In this document: positions 56,410 to 64,000 of the stretch, piece by piece | Layout of the letters: the number at the start of each line of letters is the position of its first letter | Position numbering within the stretch: the first letter of the stretch is position 1 | Source of the DNA: an uncultured Eubacteriales bacterium | GTDB taxonomy: Bacteria > Bacillota > Clostridia > Christensenellales > Aristaeellaceae | NCBI GenBank assembly: GCA_902785105.1 | Contig: CACZXF010000001.1 | Coordinates: forward strand, 51,124 to 115,123 | Length of the DNA stretch: 64,000 nucleotides | Direction: 5' to 3' | The notes under the pieces: generated by a model | The model's database searches: none | The model's input: only the letters and a program-made list of their open reading frames with translations | Told to the model about the DNA's origin: nothing | Translations under genes and position numbers: made by a program

Positions 56410-57164
56410 TCATCGCAGACATTCTCGGCGAACTCCTCGCAGGGGGGGACCTGGCAGAAGCCGTAGGTGGGGACCATGATGTCCACCTCGGCGATGACCT
56501 TGAGGACCACGGTGACGCAGACGGTGATCTCGAAGGTGCAGTTACCAATGTAAGAGCCGGACACGCAAATCGCGCTCACGAGGCTTTCGAGGGTGAAGGG
56601 GATGATGGAATCGTCGGGGATGCAGAGGAGGATATCCTTGTTGACGGTGACGGTGGTCTGGCCCATCCACTCCTGACAGCGCTGATCGAGGAACAGCACA
56701 TCCAGGGGCACGTCCACGGTGCAGCGGACCCGGGCAAACTGGGGGCGGTCGGCCAGGCGCTCCACGCTGAGGTTGGAGATGCGGCCCAGGGTGGTGGAGG
56801 AGCGGCAGCTCTCGAAGGTCCAGGCGCCGTAGGGCCGGGGCAGCGGGTTGGGGCTGTTTTCGGCGTTCTCCACGGCCTCCTGATGGGAGATCGGGCCATT
56901 GGGGCAGGTGCAGGAACAGCGGTTGTCCTCGCAGGCGCAGGTGCACTGGCGGTTCATGGGATTCTGGCAGTCGTTGCCGGGCAGCAGCGGGACGATGTTT
57001 TCGATCACGATCTCTTTGTCGTCAAGCTGCTCCTGCTGCATACAGCTGTCGTAGACGTTCTTTACCTGGATGCACACCCGCTGGTTCAGGCCGTTGAGTA
57101 TGTTGCCGTTCACCATGCCGGGACAGGCGTCGGAATTGGCGTTCTTGTAGCTGTAAAATGACAT
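56385..57164 (-). CDS. cysteine-rich protein split off by the prophage (host gene at attB)
   Basis: 259 aa. About 22 cysteines, clustered in CQNPMNRQCTCACEDNRCSCTC. NGNILNGLNQRVCIQVKNVYDSC and NCTFEITVCVTVVLKVIAEVDI are conserved-looking blocks. Cysteine-rich composition and the Clostridia setting recall spore coat or exosporium proteins, but no match was identified, so this is a guess. GGAGG lies 9 nt before the ATG at 57164. The stop lies in the right att arm; the downstream gene in the undisturbed chromosome would be the one at 17893. Confidence 0.6.
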   Translation of the reverse strand: MSFYSYKNANSDACPGMVNGNILNGLNQRVCIQVKNVYDSCMQQEQLDDKEIVIENIVPLLPGNDCQNPMNRQCTCACEDNRCSCTCPNGPISHQEAVENAENSPNPLPRPYGAWTFESCRSSTTLGRISNLSVERLADRPQFARVRCTVDVPLDVLFLDQRCQEWMGQTTVTVNKDILLCIPDDSIIPFTLESLVSAICVSGSYIGNCTFEITVCVTVVLKVIAEVDIMVPTYGFCQVPPCEEFAENVCDELFIGCLP

Positions 57165-57252
57165 CGAGCATACCTCCTGTCTTGTTGGGCGGCGGTTTTC
57201 ATTGCCCACACTGCATGGTATGCCCGATGTGAAAAAGGGTGATTCTCTGAAA

Positions 57253-57849
57253 TTAAAACTGACGGAACAGCGCCACCAGCTTGCCCAGCACGGCGGCGTT
57301 TTCGACGATGATGGGAGCCATGGTAGCGTTTTCAGGTTGGAGGCGGACGTGGCCGTCCTCGTAGAAGATGCGCTTGAGGGTGGCCTCGTCGTCCACCATG
57401 GCCACCACAATGTCGCCGTTGTCGGCGCTGTCCTGCTGGCGGAGGACCACGATGTCGCCGTCCAGTATGCCGATGTCTATCATGCTCTCACCCTGGACCC
57501 GCAGGCAGAAGACGTCGTCCTGGCCCAGCATGCTTTGGGGCAGGACCAGGTAATCCTCTATGTTTTCTATCGCCAATATGGGCTGGCCCGCCGTGACGCG
57601 GCCCACAAGGGGCACGCTGCGGCCCCGCTGGTGAGAGCCGTCCAACACCTCCAGGGCGCGGGGCTTGGTGGAATCCCGGCGGATCAGTCCCTGTTCCTCT
57701 AAGTGGTTCAGATGTGCGTGGACCGTAGAGGTGGATTTCAAGCCCACCGCCTGGCAGATCTCTCGCACCGACGGCGGATAGCCCTTCAATTCGATCTCGC
57801 TCTTGATGAAATCCAGTATTCTTTGCTGGTTCGCCTGTGATGAACGCAT
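57253..57849 (-). CDS. lexA: LexA repressor
   Basis: 198 aa (199 or 201 with the ATG at 57855). N-terminal winged helix ([29 protein letters not shown], in parts), cleavage site VTAGQPI, and serine-lysine dyad GESM...EATLKR of the S24 peptidase. It represses SOS genes and self-cleaves with RecA-ssDNA. It has its own promoter and a candidate SOS box. Confidence 0.96.
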   Translation of the reverse strand: MRSSQANQQRILDFIKSEIELKGYPPSVREICQAVGLKSTSTVHAHLNHLEEQGLIRRDSTKPRALEVLDGSHQRGRSVPLVGRVTAGQPILAIENIEDYLVLPQSMLGQDDVFCLRVQGESMIDIGILDGDIVVLRQQDSADNGDIVVAMVDDEATLKRIFYEDGHVRLQPENATMAPIIVENAAVLGKLVALFRQF

Positions 57850-57881
57850 ATTCATTCCCCCGCCGTCATTTTTCTTTCATT

Positions 57882-57910
57882 ATTATATCACATCATCGCT
57901 ATAATTGCAA
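57882..57910 (-). promoter_or_regulatory. lexA promoter with SOS box
   Basis: On the minus strand TTGCAA, 17 nt, TATAAT (57882-57887). The GAAC-AAAC-GTTT sequence (57909-57920 complement) overlaps the -35 and matches the Bacillota SOS box GAACNNNNGTTC at all but the last base: probable LexA autoregulation. Confidence 0.75.
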
Positions 57911-58067
57911 ACGTTTGTTCCCGTGATATATTGACCTGCCCCCTCCCAATCATTACAAATTGCGAAGAAACTATGAACAAAGTGTCAAAGAGTGGCGGAT
58001 AGCGGTTTTTTATGGTATACTGTGGAGTACAAATACAGGAAGTATGGATGAAGGGGGTGAATCGCGA

Positions 58068-58529
58068 ATGGCAGCCGGTGAATTTTCCGGGAACTATCCA
58101 CATAATATTGATCCGAAGGGCCGCGCGACGATCCCCGCCGCCTATCGTGAGGCGCTGGGCGAGAACTTCACCATCGGCCTGAACAATGAATTCAACGCCA
58201 TCGCCCTCTACCCCACCGAGAAGTGGAAGGACATGAGCGCCCGGCTGGACCGCATCCCGGACAGTGACGTGCGAGGCATGGCCTACGTCCGGCTCATCAA
58301 GGCGTTCTCCTTCACCGATCAAAACCTGGACAGCCAGGGCCGCGTGCTGCTGCCGGCGGTGCTCAGGCAGAAGGCGGGGCTGGACAAGGCCATCCGCTTT
58401 GCGGGCATGGGGCGCTATCTGGAGATCTGGGACGAGGCGAAGTTCGTCGAGATCAACGAGGCCTCCGAGCAGGACATCGCCAAGCTGCTGGATTACATCA
58501 ACGACCGGTACTTTACGCCCGCGGAGTGA
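58068..58529 (+). CDS. mraZ: MraZ transcriptional regulator
   Basis: 153 aa. Two AbrB-like halves, with GEFSGNYPHNIDPKGRATIPAAYR and FSFTDQNLDSQGRVLLPAVLRQ as the repeated DxxGR signatures. AAGGGGG is 7 nt before the ATG; an earlier in-frame start is less likely. The first gene of the wall/division cluster; binds upstream direct repeats in other bacteria. Promoter TATACT (extended -10 TGGTATACT) lies about 55 nt upstream. Confidence 0.95.
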   Translation: MAAGEFSGNYPHNIDPKGRATIPAAYREALGENFTIGLNNEFNAIALYPTEKWKDMSARLDRIPDSDVRGMAYVRLIKAFSFTDQNLDSQGRVLLPAVLRQKAGLDKAIRFAGMGRYLEIWDEAKFVEINEASEQDIAKLLDYINDRYFTPAE

Positions 58530-58626
58530 TGGAAGCAGATTTATCGAAAAATCCCTGTTTAATCACGTTAGCACTGACTCTCAGGACCGGTGACGGGGTT
58601 CTTTCCCCGGCGAGGGAGGCATAGAA

Positions 58627-59001
58627 ATGAATCGTGGAAGCACCAAGCGCTCCCGTCAGGTTGAGCGGAACCGCGCCACCCGCAGGATGATGATCATCTT
58701 TGCCGCCGTGCTGTTCGTGTGCATGTTCGCTCAGATCTTCATGATTTCCCGGCTGGCAAAACAGAACAAGGAGATTCGGGCGGTGGAATCCAGAATCAAG
58801 GCGCTGAACGCCGACGCGGAGAACTACCGGCTGGCCCTCAATCAGTTGGGCAATACGGACCGCGTCAGCAAGCGGGCCGCCGCGCTGGGCATGATTGAGC
58901 CCGGCGAAAAGCAGATTCGGGTGGTCAATCTGCCCGACATCGTGGACAATACTTCCGCGCAGAGCGCCGGGAACACCAGCGCTGAGGAAATGAATCAATA
59001 A
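58627..59001 (+). CDS. ftsL: FtsL-like cell division protein
   Basis: 124 aa bitopic protein. Basic N-terminus, one membrane helix (MMIIFAAVLFVCMFAQIFMI), then a coiled coil (AKQNKEIRAVESRIKALNADAENYR) and a short acidic tail. FtsL/DivIC proteins have this layout and lie before ftsI. Low sequence conservation makes the name position-based. Confidence 0.7.
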   Translation: MNRGSTKRSRQVERNRATRRMMIIFAAVLFVCMFAQIFMISRLAKQNKEIRAVESRIKALNADAENYRLALNQLGNTDRVSKRAAALGMIEPGEKQIRVVNLPDIVDNTSAQSAGNTSAEEMNQ

Positions 59002-59028
59002 ATTTTCTTCAGGCGGGGAGGGATGGGC

Positions 59029-61149
59029 ATGGTTCTGACAGGGCCGGTCATCCGTCGCCGCCTTGCCATCTGTATGGCCGTGTTCCTGATGCTGTTTTCG
59101 GCGCTGAGCGCGCGGCTGTTCGCGCTGCAAATTCTCAGGGCTGAGGAGCTTCAGAGGCGAGCGCAGAACCAGTGGACCTCGGAGAGCGTCATCGCCCCCA
59201 CGCGGGGCATGATCACCGACCGAAACGGGCGGGTGCTGGCCCAGAGCGCCACCGCCTACACCGCCTCGGTCAGCCCCCGGCAGGTCACGGATGCCAGGCG
59301 GCTGGCGCAATTACTGGCCCCGGTGCTGGACATGGAAGCCTCGGTCATTGAAAAGAAGGCTTCCGATACTTCCAAGGGCGGCGTTACTTTGAAGCGGCAG
59401 CTCTCCCGGGAACGTGCCCAGCAGCTCAAGGCCATGAAGGCCGAATACGCCCGGGCGGGTTCCGACGCGCTGAAGGGGCTGTATTTGGAGGAAGAGAGCA
59501 AGCGATACTATCCAATGGGACAGTTCGCCGCTCAACTCATAGGCTTGACCACCATTGACGGCGTGGGACAGTCGGGGCTGGAACAGTCGCTGGACCGCTA
59601 TCTTTCCGGGCGGGAGGGGCACATCCTCAAGGAGATCGACGGTAAGGGCCGGGCGCTGGGAAACGCGGAAAGCACCTATGTGCCCGCCGTGGACGGGGGC
59701 TGCGTTTCGCTGACGCTGGACGCCTCGCTCCAGGCGTTTGCCGAGCAGGCGGCGCGGGAGGCGCTGACCGTCAACAACGCCAAGGCCGTCCGGCTACTGG
59801 TGATGGACCCCAATACCGGCGAGATCCTGGCGATGGTATCCAAGCCCGATTTCGATCTGAACGACCCGCCGCGCAATGATGTTCAAACATTGACGGCGCT
59901 GATGCGCAACCGCGTCATTACCGACGCCTACGAGCCCGGCTCCACCTTCAAGACCCTCACCTCCGCCGCCGCGCTGGACGCGGGGCTGGTGACGCCCGCC
60001 GAGGGCTTCTACTGCTCCGGTTCGGTGGTGGTGGACGGCGGGCGGATCAAGTGCTGGGGCCGGCCCCACGGCGCGGAAACCTTCGCCCAGGCGCTGCAAA
60101 ACTCCTGCAACCCGGTGTTCGTGGAAATGGGTTTGCGGCTGGGTACGGAGCGGTTTTACAAATATCTGGATGCCTTCGGCATCGGCAAAAGGACCGGCGT
60201 GGACATTCCCGGCGAGGCCGGGGGCATCGTGATCGCCGAAAAGAACGTCAAGCGGGTGGACCTGGCCCGCATCGGCTTCGGACAATCCGTGGCCGTGACG
60301 CCGATACAATTGCTCACCGCCGCCTGCGCGGTCATCAACGGCGGCAATCTGATGAAACCCTACATCGTCCGGGAGATCACCGACGCCAACGGCAATGTCA
60401 TCGAGCGGGGCACGCCCGAGGTGGTGTCCCATCCCATATCGAAGGCGACCTCCGACACCATGCGGGTGCTGCTGGAAAACGTGGTCACCGTGGGCGGCGG
60501 CAAAAACGCCTATCTGCCCGGCTACCACGTGGGCGGCAAGACCGGCACGGCACAGGTGTACGTCAACGGCGTGGTTTCCTCGGCCACCCACATCGGCTCC
60601 TTCTGGGGCTTTGCCCCGGCCAACGCGCCGAAGATCGCCATGATACTGATCGTGGACGAGGCCGACGTGCCCGTGGACTTCGGCAGCGTCACCGCCGCGC
60701 CCTTCGCTCGTGATTTTCTGGAAAAGGCGCTGAACTATCTGAACGTGGCCCCAGATACCGACGAGCCGCCCTTGGCAGAGGTGGAGGTGCCCGACGTCAC
60801 CGGACTGTCCGTGGAGGACGCCGCGGAAGTCATCGAAGGCGCGGGGTTCAGCTATGTGCTGGACGGCGCGGGGGCCGTGGTCGTATCCCAGTTGCCCGCC
60901 GCGGGGGCCATGGCGAATCAGGGTGCGCTGATGATGCTGTACGTCGAGGGCAGCCAGGTGGAGAGCGCCTCCGCAAGAGTTCCCGACGTCACCGGCATGA
61001 CCGTGTTGGAGGCCAACAAGCTGATACGCTCCCTCGGGCTGGAAATGTCCATTGAGGGCAGCGGTTTGGCCGTCAGTCAGTCGCCCAAACCGGATGAAAC
61101 CGTCAATCCGTCGTCACTGGTCACAGTAAGATTTGAACGGCCAGGATAA
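59029..61149 (+). CDS. ftsI: PASTA-domain class B penicillin-binding protein (FtsI/SpoVD type)
   Basis: 706 aa from the ATG at 59029 (GGGGAGG 6-7 nt upstream). Membrane anchor near residues 8-28, dimerisation domain, then the transpeptidase with GSTFK (catalytic SxxK serine), NSCN (SxN) and GGKTGTAQ (KTG). Two PASTA domains (about 590-645 and 655-706). It cross-links septal or spore peptidoglycan. Two PASTA modules suit PbpB-like FtsI; SpoVD is the alternative. Confidence 0.93.
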   Translation: MVLTGPVIRRRLAICMAVFLMLFSALSARLFALQILRAEELQRRAQNQWTSESVIAPTRGMITDRNGRVLAQSATAYTASVSPRQVTDARRLAQLLAPVLDMEASVIEKKASDTSKGGVTLKRQLSRERAQQLKAMKAEYARAGSDALKGLYLEEESKRYYPMGQFAAQLIGLTTIDGVGQSGLEQSLDRYLSGREGHILKEIDGKGRALGNAESTYVPAVDGGCVSLTLDASLQAFAEQAAREALTVNNAKAVRLLVMDPNTGEILAMVSKPDFDLNDPPRNDVQTLTALMRNRVITDAYEPGSTFKTLTSAAALDAGLVTPAEGFYCSGSVVVDGGRIKCWGRPHGAETFAQALQNSCNPVFVEMGLRLGTERFYKYLDAFGIGKRTGVDIPGEAGGIVIAEKNVKRVDLARIGFGQSVAVTPIQLLTAACAVINGGNLMKPYIVREITDANGNVIERGTPEVVSHPISKATSDTMRVLLENVVTVGGGKNAYLPGYHVGGKTGTAQVYVNGVVSSATHIGSFWGFAPANAPKIAMILIVDEADVPVDFGSVTAAPFARDFLEKALNYLNVAPDTDEPPLAEVEVPDVTGLSVEDAAEVIEGAGFSYVLDGAGAVVVSQLPAAGAMANQGALMMLYVEGSQVESASARVPDVTGMTVLEANKLIRSLGLEMSIEGSGLAVSQSPKPDETVNPSSLVTVRFERPG

Positions 61150-61191
61150 AACATATTACCCATTCTGTCAACATGCACTGGAGGAATCCGG

Positions 61192-62658
61192 ATGAAATTA
61201 AACGCGATGCTCGAAAGGCTTCCCGGCCTGGTGGAAACCGTCGGCGACATTGAGAACACCGACATACTGGCGCTGCGCATCGATTCGCGAAAGGTCCAGC
61301 CCGGCGACCTGTTTTTCTGCACGCCGGGACTGCGGATGGACGCCCACACCTTCGCGCCTCAGGCCGTTGAGAAGGGCGCGGCGGCGCTGGTGGTGTCCCG
61401 CAGGCTGGACATCGACGTGCCCCAGGTGGTTGTGGAGGACGTGCGCATCGCCACCTCCTACATTGCGGCGGCGTTCTACGGCCATCCCGCGGACAGCCTC
61501 ACCATGATCGGCATCACCGGCACCAAGGGCAAGACCACCTCCAGCTTTCTGGTGAAGTCCATACTGGACGAGGCGGGCTATCGCACCGGGCTCATCGGCA
61601 CGGTCTGTTCGATGATCGGCGACGAGACGCTGCCCTCCAACCTCACCACGCCGGACCCCGTGGAGACCCAGGCGCTGCTCCGGCGGATGGTGGACGCGGG
61701 CATACAGTGCGTGGTGATGGAGGTTTCCGCCCACGCCACGGCCATGCACCGGCTGGCGGGGGTGAAGTTCAAGGTGGCGGCCTTCACCAACTTCTCCCAG
61801 GATCATCTGGACTTCTTCAAGGACATGGACGAATATTTCGCCGCGAAGCTGAAGCTCTTCGCGCCGGAGGTCTGCGACGCCATCGTCTACAACGTGGACG
61901 ACGAGCGGGTCAGCGCCGCCATGAGCAAGCTGGGACGGCCCGCGCTGCGCATTGGTATCCGTGAACCCAGTGACGTCTACGCCAACGACATCGAGGTCGC
62001 CGAGCGGGGCTGCTCCTTCCTGATGACCTGGCACAAGAAGTTCCGCACCAGCATCAGCCTGCGCCTGTCCGGGGTGTTCAACGTCTACAACGCGCTGCTG
62101 GCGGCGGGCATCTGCATCTGCGCCGGGGTCGGCCCGGAGGCCATCCGCCGGGGCCTGGAGCGGGTTCGCGCCGTGCCGGGACGCATCGAGCTGCTGGACA
62201 CGGGCACGCCCTATCGCGTGATACTGGACTACGCCCACTCCCCCGACGCGCTGGAGAACATACTCAATGCCGTGCGGGAGACCACGAAGGGTCGGCTCAT
62301 CGCGCTGTTCGGCTGCGGCGGGGCCAGGGACCACTCCAAGCGGCCCATCATGGGCGAGATCGCCGGGCGGCTGGCGGATTACTGCATCCTCACCAGCGAC
62401 AACCCCCGCAACGAAAACCCCATGGACATCATCGACGCCATCGAGGAGGGCATCAAGACCACCCGCTGCGAGTACACCGTCATCGAGAACCGCCGGGAGG
62501 CCATACGCTGCGCCCTCAAAATGGCGAAGCCCAGCGACGTGGTGGTGCTTGCCGGCAAGGGCCATGAGACCTATCAGGAGATCAACGGCGTCAAGCATCC
62601 CTTCGATGAAAAGCTGATCGTGGCGGAGCTGCTCAAGGAAATCGCCAAAGAAAAGTGA
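61192..62658 (+). CDS. murE: UDP-MurNAc-Ala-Glu:DAP ligase
   Basis: 488 aa cytoplasmic Mur ligase. GITGTKGKTTS binds ATP, VMEVSAHATAMHR and FSQDHLDFF hold Mg, and DNPRNE is the motif for meso-diaminopimelate, so peptidoglycan is DAP-type. GGAGG precedes the ATG. It follows the PBP gene; murF is missing downstream. Confidence 0.96.
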   Translation: MKLNAMLERLPGLVETVGDIENTDILALRIDSRKVQPGDLFFCTPGLRMDAHTFAPQAVEKGAAALVVSRRLDIDVPQVVVEDVRIATSYIAAAFYGHPADSLTMIGITGTKGKTTSSFLVKSILDEAGYRTGLIGTVCSMIGDETLPSNLTTPDPVETQALLRRMVDAGIQCVVMEVSAHATAMHRLAGVKFKVAAFTNFSQDHLDFFKDMDEYFAAKLKLFAPEVCDAIVYNVDDERVSAAMSKLGRPALRIGIREPSDVYANDIEVAERGCSFLMTWHKKFRTSISLRLSGVFNVYNALLAAGICICAGVGPEAIRRGLERVRAVPGRIELLDTGTPYRVILDYAHSPDALENILNAVRETTKGRLIALFGCGGARDHSKRPIMGEIAGRLADYCILTSDNPRNENPMDIIDAIEEGIKTTRCEYTVIENRREAIRCALKMAKPSDVVVLAGKGHETYQEINGVKHPFDEKLIVAELLKEIAKEK

Positions 62659-62686
62659 CGCGGCCGCATATGTAACACACAGCCCG

Positions 62687-62715
62687 TTGACTTGTAACGG
62701 GAATTTGACTACAAT
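62687..62715 (+). promoter_or_regulatory. promoter of mraY
   Basis: TTGACT (62687-62692), 17-nt spacer, TACAAT (62710-62715). It gives mraY its own transcript with a leader of about 170 nt. Confidence 0.7.
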
Positions 62716-62752
62716 ATAGAGAGGCGTGACAAAGCCGCCTCATTTACGCTGA

Positions 62753-62826
62753 AAGCAGGGGCGCGACGCCCGCCAGTACGAACGCAAAGCGTAGCGGCGG
62801 ACGGCTGACAACGCCCCTGCTTCATT
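62753..62826 (+). promoter_or_regulatory. long stem-loop in the mraY leader
   Basis: AAGCAGGGGCG pairs with CGCCCCTGCTT (11 bp) and closes a loop with a nested ACGC/GCGT hairpin; ATTTT follows. It may be an attenuator or another copy of the AGGGGCG repeat family. Function unknown. Confidence 0.55.
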
Positions 62827-62895
62827 TTATGTCGCATGAATTCAATGGAACCGGAGAAGAATAATTCTATCACACCAAACGGGGGGTAACAGAAG

Positions 62896-63888
62896 ATGCA
62901 GAGATTAATCTGGACGGTGGTCGCGGCCTTCGCGATGGCGATTGTGCTGGGACCGATCATCATTCCGTGGCTGAAAAAGCTGAAGCTGGGCAAGGTGATG
63001 TACGAGCTGGGGCCGGACCACGCGGCCAAGGCGGGCACGCCGCAGATGGGCGGCATCATATTCGCGCTCCCGGCGCTGATCGCCGCGGCGGCGTTCTGCT
63101 ACAAGGACGCGGACCTGAGTCTGTTTTTCATATGTCTGGTGAGCGCCCTTGGCTTCGGCCTCATCGGCTTCATCGACGATTTTCTGAAGGTGAAGAAGCA
63201 CAGCTCCGAGGGCCTGACGCCGAAGCAGAAGCTGGCCCCGCAGATCGTGCTGTCCATAGGGCTTTCGATCTGGGCGTACCTGCACCCCGCCATCGGTTCC
63301 TCGCTGACGGTGCCCTTTGTGAACGTGGAATGGAACCTGGGCTTTTTCTACATCCCCGTGATGGTGTTCATCCTCGTGGGCACCGTCAATTCGGCCAACC
63401 TGCTGGACGGGCTCGACGGCCTGCTGGGCGGCTGCTCGCTGTTTGATTTCATCACCATGGTCATCATCTGCCTGGCGCTGGCGGCAGCCAATCCCGACCG
63501 GGCAGGCAGTCTGCTGAACGTCGCCATATTCGGCGGGGCCATGGCCGGCGGAATCATCGGCTTTTTGCAGTACAATTCCCACCCGGCCCGGGTGTTCATG
63601 GGCGACGTGGGCTCCTTCTTCATCGGCGGGGCCCTGGTGGGCATGGCGATGGTCACCCGGCTGTCACTGCTGCTTCCCATCATCGCGCTGGCGATGTTCA
63701 TGTCCAGCGTGTCCGACCTCATACAGTTCGCCTACTTCCGCGCCACCCATGGCAAGCGCTTCTTCAAAATGGCTCCGCTGCACCATCATTTCGAAAAGTG
63801 CGGTATGCCGGAGACGAAGATCGTCGCCATGTACTATATCGTCACCGTCATGCTGTGTCTGCTGACGCTGCTGGGGTTTGTGGCATAA
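62896..63888 (+). CDS. mraY: phospho-N-acetylmuramoyl-pentapeptide transferase
   Basis: 330 aa, ten membrane segments. GFIDDFLKVKKHSSEGLTPKQK, NSANLLDGLDGL and PLHHHFEKCG are the catalytic signatures. Makes lipid I from UDP-MurNAc-pentapeptide and undecaprenyl phosphate. GGGGG lies before the ATG. Confidence 0.96.
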   Translation: MQRLIWTVVAAFAMAIVLGPIIIPWLKKLKLGKVMYELGPDHAAKAGTPQMGGIIFALPALIAAAAFCYKDADLSLFFICLVSALGFGLIGFIDDFLKVKKHSSEGLTPKQKLAPQIVLSIGLSIWAYLHPAIGSSLTVPFVNVEWNLGFFYIPVMVFILVGTVNSANLLDGLDGLLGGCSLFDFITMVIICLALAAANPDRAGSLLNVAIFGGAMAGGIIGFLQYNSHPARVFMGDVGSFFIGGALVGMAMVTRLSLLLPIIALAMFMSSVSDLIQFAYFRATHGKRFFKMAPLHHHFEKCGMPETKIVAMYYIVTVMLCLLTLLGFVA

Positions 63889-63902
63889 GCATGACACTAC
63901 CC

Positions 63903-64000
63903 TTGTAGGGGCGGCGTTGCTGTTAAGGGTAATGTGGTATACATTTTGTGCAAGTACATGGTATACACATTTTCCCGCGAAGCGGGGGGCGCTTGGGTTT
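63903..64000. repeat. end of dispersed repeat with adjoining foreign end
   Basis: CTTGTAGGGGCGGCGTT is the start of the dispersed repeat. It breaks off after about 18 nt and is replaced by a segment with GTGGTATACATTTTGTGCAAGTACATGGTATACACATTTT, an imperfect repeat of TGGTATAC. Possibly an IS end inserted in the repeat; the rest is cut by the window. Confidence 0.35.

Noticed and set aside
18000-57000. CRISPR array, Cas genes or diversity-generating retroelement
   Set aside because: No regularly spaced direct repeats, no reverse transcriptase and no Cas genes beyond the single RAMP-like candidate.
61198-62598. 466-aa minus-strand frame opposite murE
   Set aside because: Shadow of murE with His/Gly/Arg-rich composition.

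Overview
The window is high-GC chromosomal DNA of a diderm-type-DAP, low-GC-phylum relative, most likely a gut-type Clostridia (Bacillota). The evidence is Bacillota-style sigma-A promoters and strong Shine-Dalgarno sites, a LexA/mraZ/ftsL/PBP/murE/mraY wall cluster with a DAP-type MurE, a PASTA-domain PBP, a TcdE-type phage holin and small-genome Clostridia families such as DUF3786 and DUF624. The lineage assignment is inference from gene content.

Left host arm (1-18132): thrS without a TGS domain; a convergent U32 peptidase/TrhP plus DUF624 membrane protein pair; DUF3786 protein; uraA (uracil uptake) convergent with a fused PreA-type dihydropyrimidine dehydrogenase and a 2-TM potassium channel; an ABC importer (binding protein, permease, ATPase, with a secreted alpha/beta hydrolase between them); putP; metY preceded by a short Cys-ending leader peptide; and a small zinc-ribbon gene. 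A family of palindrome-containing intergenic repeats (GTAGGGGCG...CGCCCCTAC cores) is scattered through this arm and reappears at the right window edge.

Prophage (about 18147-56386): a siphovirus-like element of about 38 kb. Nearly all genes run leftward: early/unknown genes (53-40 kb), HUH-type Rep-like protein and serine resolvase (41.8-39.8 kb), terminase, portal, scaffold, capsid, connectors, tail tube, frameshifted tail chaperones, MuF-like protein, tape measure, tail tip, a GT2 glycosyltransferase, a 1005-aa Ig-repeat tail protein, then a late cassette with a BRO-like protein, a RAMP-like protein, a sigma factor, a sortase-like protein, an endolysin, a 20-aa membrane peptide and a holin. 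The right end has the lysogeny region (XRE repressor divergent from a DUF6173 gene, ribbon-helix-helix genes), a secreted cargo protein, a DUF4160/DUF2442 pair and the large serine integrase. Two plus-strand non-coding RNA candidates with consensus promoters sit in the otherwise leftward early region (48640-48716 and 51334-51680). The prophage ends carry the two halves of a nearly perfect palindrome, so the phage appears to have inserted at the centre of a palindromic attB between two neighbouring host genes.

Right host arm (56385-64000): the cysteine-rich gene on the other side of attB, lexA with an SOS box, then the division/wall cluster mraZ - ftsL-like - PASTA PBP - murE - (leader hairpin) - mraY. 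rsmH and murF, normally in this cluster, are absent from it. Together the host genes cover peptidoglycan synthesis, pyrimidine salvage/reduction, sulfur amino acid synthesis and nutrient uptake; the prophage genes provide packaging, virion assembly, lysis, replication and lysogeny.
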